Below the pieces are notes generated by a model. It saw nothing but the letters and a program-made list of their open reading frames with translations, was not told the origin of the DNA and made no database searches. 64,000 bases of DNA from Ensifer adhaerens. GTDB taxonomy: Bacteria > Pseudomonadota > Alphaproteobacteria > Rhizobiales > Rhizobiaceae. Shown here in pieces: positions 61,307 to 64,000 of the stretch. Location: assembly GCF_020035535.1 (NCBI RefSeq), contig NZ_CP083350.1, positions 2,180,501 to 2,244,500 on the forward strand. The letters are read 5' to 3'. Position 1 is the first letter of the stretch. Every line of letters starts with the position of its first letter. The translations under genes were made by a program, and so were the position numbers.

Positions 61307-62734
61307 ATGGTTGATCAGCAACAGGCGTGTCAACGCACAAGGCTCGAGCGCGATGCGCTCGGCGAGCGCGCGGTTCCCGAGGCGGCGTATTTCGGGATCC
61401 AGACGCTGAGAGCGGTCGAGAACTTCTCGCTTTCAGACATTGCGATCAGCCACTTTCCAACACTCGTGCGCGCGCTCGCCATGGTTAAGAAGGCTGCGGC
61501 CATCGCAAACAACGCGGAGGGCCAGCTTCCCATCGAAAAGCTCGACGCCATCGTCAGGGCATGTGACGACCTCATCGAGGGGCAGCTCCTGTCATCCTTT
61601 GTGGTCGACGTGTTCCAGGGGGGCGCGGGCACGTCGAGCAACATGAACGCGAACGAGGTCATTGCAAACCGTGGGCTAGAGCATCTGGGGCGGCAGCGTG
61701 GAGATTATCGGGCACTTCATCCAAACGATGACGTGAACATGTCCCAGTCGACTAACGACGTGTATCCCACCGCGGTTCGGCTGTCCCTGCTTCTTAGCCG
61801 CTCGGAACTGCAGGTCGCGCTCTCCGCATTGATCGCGGCCTTCGAAGACAAAGGGAGAGAATACGCTGGAACAGTCAAAATCGGACGAACCCAGTTGCAG
61901 GACGCGGTTCCGATCACACTCGGGCAGGAATTCGGGGCCTTCGCCGCGACCCTGAAGGAGGATACCGCCCGACTGGAGGAAGTCGCCTCGTTTTTCCGGG
62001 AGGTAAATCTCGGCGGCACGGCAGTCGGTACGCGCATCAACGCCTCTCAGTCCTATGCAACTCGCGCCATCGAAGAGTTGTCACGGATTTCGGGCTTTGA
62101 CCTCGTTGCCGCAGACAATCTCTTGGAGGCAAGCTGGGACACTGGCGCGTTCGTGACGTTCTCCGGCATCCTACGGCGTATCGCCGTCAAACTATCGAAG
62201 ATCTCCAACGATCTCCGACTGTTGTCCAGCGGGCCGCGCAGTGGTCTCGGCGAAATTCGGCTGCCGCCGGTCCAACCAGGCTCGTCGATCATGCCGGGAA
62301 AGGTAAATCCGGTCATTCCGGAGTCGGTGAACCAGGTCTGCTACCAGGTAATCGGCAACGACCTTGCCGCGACGATGGCGGCTGAAGGTGGGCAGTTACA
62401 GCTCAACCCCTTTGAACCCCTGATAATCTATAACCTGCTGACATCCATGCGGTTGCTTGGTCGTGCGATGACGAACCTGGCCGAGCGATGCGTGGCGGGC
62501 ATCACGGCAGATGAAGAACGCTGCCGCGCAGGGGCGGAGGGCAGCATTTCGCTGGCCACCGCGCTCGTGCCCGTCGTTGGATACACCGAGGCAGCCGATA
62601 TCGCCAAGCTCGCATTGAAATCCGGGGACACCGTTCTGGAGGTTGCCATGTCGCGCGGCTTGGACGGGGCGATGTTGCAGAACTTGCTTGATCCCATCCG
62701 CATGGCAATACCAGATGAAAGGCATGACAGATGA
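61307..62734 (+). CDS. aspA: Aspartate ammonia-lyase
   Basis: ATG 61307, one base after the previous stop. The 475-residue protein belongs to the fumarase/aspartase superfamily, with the signature [11 protein letters not shown] near residue 325 and the earlier T-S-S-N-M-N-A-N-E and S-Q-S-T-N-D segments. Aspartase converts aspartate to fumarate and ammonia. Its presence in an operon with an asparaginase gives a direct route asparagine to aspartate to fumarate. The overlap with the next ATPase gene is 4 bp. Confidence 0.88.
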   Translation: MVDQQQACQRTRLERDALGERAVPEAAYFGIQTLRAVENFSLSDIAISHFPTLVRALAMVKKAAAIANNAEGQLPIEKLDAIVRACDDLIEGQLLSSFVVDVFQGGAGTSSNMNANEVIANRGLEHLGRQRGDYRALHPNDDVNMSQSTNDVYPTAVRLSLLLSRSELQVALSALIAAFEDKGREYAGTVKIGRTQLQDAVPITLGQEFGAFAATLKEDTARLEEVASFFREVNLGGTAVGTRINASQSYATRAIEELSRISGFDLVAADNLLEASWDTGAFVTFSGILRRIAVKLSKISNDLRLLSSGPRSGLGEIRLPPVQPGSSIMPGKVNPVIPESVNQVCYQVIGNDLAATMAAEGGQLQLNPFEPLIIYNLLTSMRLLGRAMTNLAERCVAGITADEERCRAGAEGSISLATALVPVVGYTEAADIAKLALKSGDTVLEVAMSRGLDGAMLQNLLDPIRMAIPDERHDR

Positions 62735-63480
62735 GTAAGCCCGCCGAACAACCGGCCGTCACCATGCGGTCGGTCAGCAAGTGGTACGGGAACTTCCAGG
62801 TGCTCAGGGATGTCGACCTCGTCATCGGTAAAGGTGAGCGTCTCGTGATTTGCGGACCGTCGGGATCTGGAAAGTCCACTCTGATCCGATGCTTGAACCG
62901 ACTCGAAGAATATCAGCAGGGACACATCGTCGTGGATGGCAAAGCCATCATGGAGGAGATGTCATCGGTGGATGAGGTGCGGCGCGATGTGGGCATGGTG
63001 TTTCAGCACTTCAATCTGTTTCCGCACCTCACCATCCTCGAAAATTGCATGCTCGCGCCGATGTCCGTTCGAGGCGTAGGTCGCAGAGCGGCAAGTGATT
63101 CTGCCATGAGCTATCTGGAGCGCGTCCGGATCGCGGATCATGCGCACAAGTACCCGTCCCAAATCTCGGGAGGCCAGCAGCAGCGCGCAGCGATCGCGCG
63201 ATCGCTTTGTATGAATCCGAAGATCATGCTTTTCGACGAGCCCACTTCGGCTCTCGACCCGGAAATGGTGGCGGAGGTGCTTGATACAATGATCGGTCTC
63301 GCCGACGAGGGGATGACCATGATCTGTGTCACGCACGAAATGGGGTTCGCGCGACGGGTCGCCGACCAGGTGATATTCATGGACGGTGGGAGGATCATCG
63401 AAAGTGGCCCGCCGGCATCGTTCTTCGACGCGCCACGCCACGCGCGGACGCGCGCTTTCCTTAGCAAAATCCTGCACTAG
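62731..63480 (+). CDS. Amino-acid ABC ATP-binding protein 2
   Basis: A 249-residue ATPase with [17 protein letters not shown] and D-E-P-T-S-A-L-D. It is the second ATPase of the same family in the operon, with no permease directly next to it. It could serve the same permeases, or a transporter beyond the window. It overlaps aspA by 4 bp. Confidence 0.92.
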   Translation: MSKPAEQPAVTMRSVSKWYGNFQVLRDVDLVIGKGERLVICGPSGSGKSTLIRCLNRLEEYQQGHIVVDGKAIMEEMSSVDEVRRDVGMVFQHFNLFPHLTILENCMLAPMSVRGVGRRAASDSAMSYLERVRIADHAHKYPSQISGGQQQRAAIARSLCMNPKIMLFDEPTSALDPEMVAEVLDTMIGLADEGMTMICVTHEMGFARRVADQVIFMDGGRIIESGPPASFFDAPRHARTRAFLSKILH

Positions 63481-63489
63481 GCGAGTGTC

Positions 63490-64000
63490 ATGGGCATGAG
63501 TGATTCACGGCGCCCGAAAGTCCTGATCGTGTCGACGGGCGGCACCATAGCGTCAAGGTACGATCCAGTGGGACGGGCGATGACGAGCACGGCAACCGGC
63601 GATCAACTGCTTGCCGCGCTCGGCGACCTCGCGCCCTCCACGGAACTGACGTTGGACGAGTTCAGCAATCTCGGCAGCAATCGAATCGATCTCGATATGT
63701 CGTTTCGATTGGCCCGACACATTGCGGTCCGAATGGAGGAAGACGCTGTCTGCGGTTGTGTCGTCACCCATGGCACGGACACGCTTGAGGAAAGCGCATT
63801 TCTTGCAAGTCTTGTGATCTCCTCAGGCAAACCGGTGGTGTTCACCGGAGCGCAACGTGGCATAGATGCCTCCGATGCGGATGGACCCCGTAACTTAGCC
63901 GATGCCATCCGCGTTGCAGCATCGCCAAGTGCGAGGGATTTGGGGGTCCTCGTTGTTTTCGGGGGACGGATTCTGTCCGCGACCGATGCCACGAAAGTCA
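63490..64000 (+). CDS. L-asparaginase, N-terminal part (cut by window edge)
   Basis: Reads from ATG 63490 to the end of the window without a stop (170 codons). Both asparaginase signatures are present: S-T-G-G-T-I-A with the nucleophilic threonine, and T-H-G-T-D-T-L-E-E-S with the Thr-Asp pair. It hydrolyses asparagine to aspartate and ammonia, feeding the adjacent aspartase. No signal peptide, so probably cytosolic. Confidence 0.88.
   Translation, partial: MGMSDSRRPKVLIVSTGGTIASRYDPVGRAMTSTATGDQLLAALGDLAPSTELTLDEFSNLGSNRIDLDMSFRLARHIAVRMEEDAVCGCVVTHGTDTLEESAFLASLVISSGKPVVFTGAQRGIDASDADGPRNLADAIRVAASPSARDLGVLVVFGGRILSATDATKV

Overview
The window looks like alphaproteobacterial DNA, most probably from the Rhizobiaceae (Rhizobium/Agrobacterium/Ensifer). 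The evidence is the high-GC coding style, two SyrB-like rhizobial proteins, a perfect alphaproteobacterial LexA box (GTTC-N7-GTTC), and many ABC amino-acid importers with LysR, GntR, AraC and TetR regulators. I saw no rRNA, tRNA or CRISPR array. The mix of catabolic operons, metal efflux, gene fragments, mobile-element scars and defence genes suggests a plasmid, chromid or genomic island.

Region 1 (1-12.1 kb) is accessory metabolism and orphans: a CynX-type MFS exporter divergent from an AraC regulator, a secreted alpha/beta hydrolase, a TnpB-element scar beside a truncated DUF1194 gene, a zinc-dependent phospholipase C-like protein with an unknown partner, several orphan ORFs, a TetR / quinone oxidoreductase / short-chain dehydrogenase operon, and an unknown gene behind a LexA box. 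Region 2 (12.2-13.2 kb) is largely non-coding. It holds a degraded gene, four 21-bp-spaced iteron-like repeats and a long inverted repeat.

Region 3 (13.2-42.2 kb) is a defence island. It contains (a) a RecB-like nuclease / RNase H / SF1 helicase fusion with an adjacent HNH endonuclease; (b) SyrB-like regulators; (c) a six-gene operon (21.6-28.1 kb) with a secreted SNase, a four-TM coiled-coil protein, a VWA-like anchored protein, a MotA-like channel protein with a long coiled-coil tail, a MotB/OmpA-like stator protein and an Mrr-type nuclease, which reads as an undescribed relative of Zorya; (d) a TnpB element that unexpectedly has terminal inverted repeats; (e) a DISARM-like operon (31.0-42.2 kb) of N6-adenine methylase, large DrmE-position protein, DrmA helicase and DrmB (DUF1998), without a recognisable DrmC.

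Region 4 (42.8-48.8 kb) is a copper/silver efflux operon (small Cys/Met protein, FixH/YtkA-like protein, CusB, CusA) beside a truncated SRPBCC gene. Region 5 (48.8-57 kb) has an amino-acid-type ABC importer with a class-I glutamine-amidotransferase hydrolase under a divergent GntR regulator, then a divergent AraC/SDR pair, a small ORF and a LysR regulator. Region 6 (57.1-64 kb) is a co-directional operon of substrate-binding protein, two permeases, ATPase, agmatinase-family ureohydrolase, aspartase, a second ATPase and an L-asparaginase cut by the window edge. It looks dedicated to uptake and deamination of a nitrogen-rich amino acid or amide.
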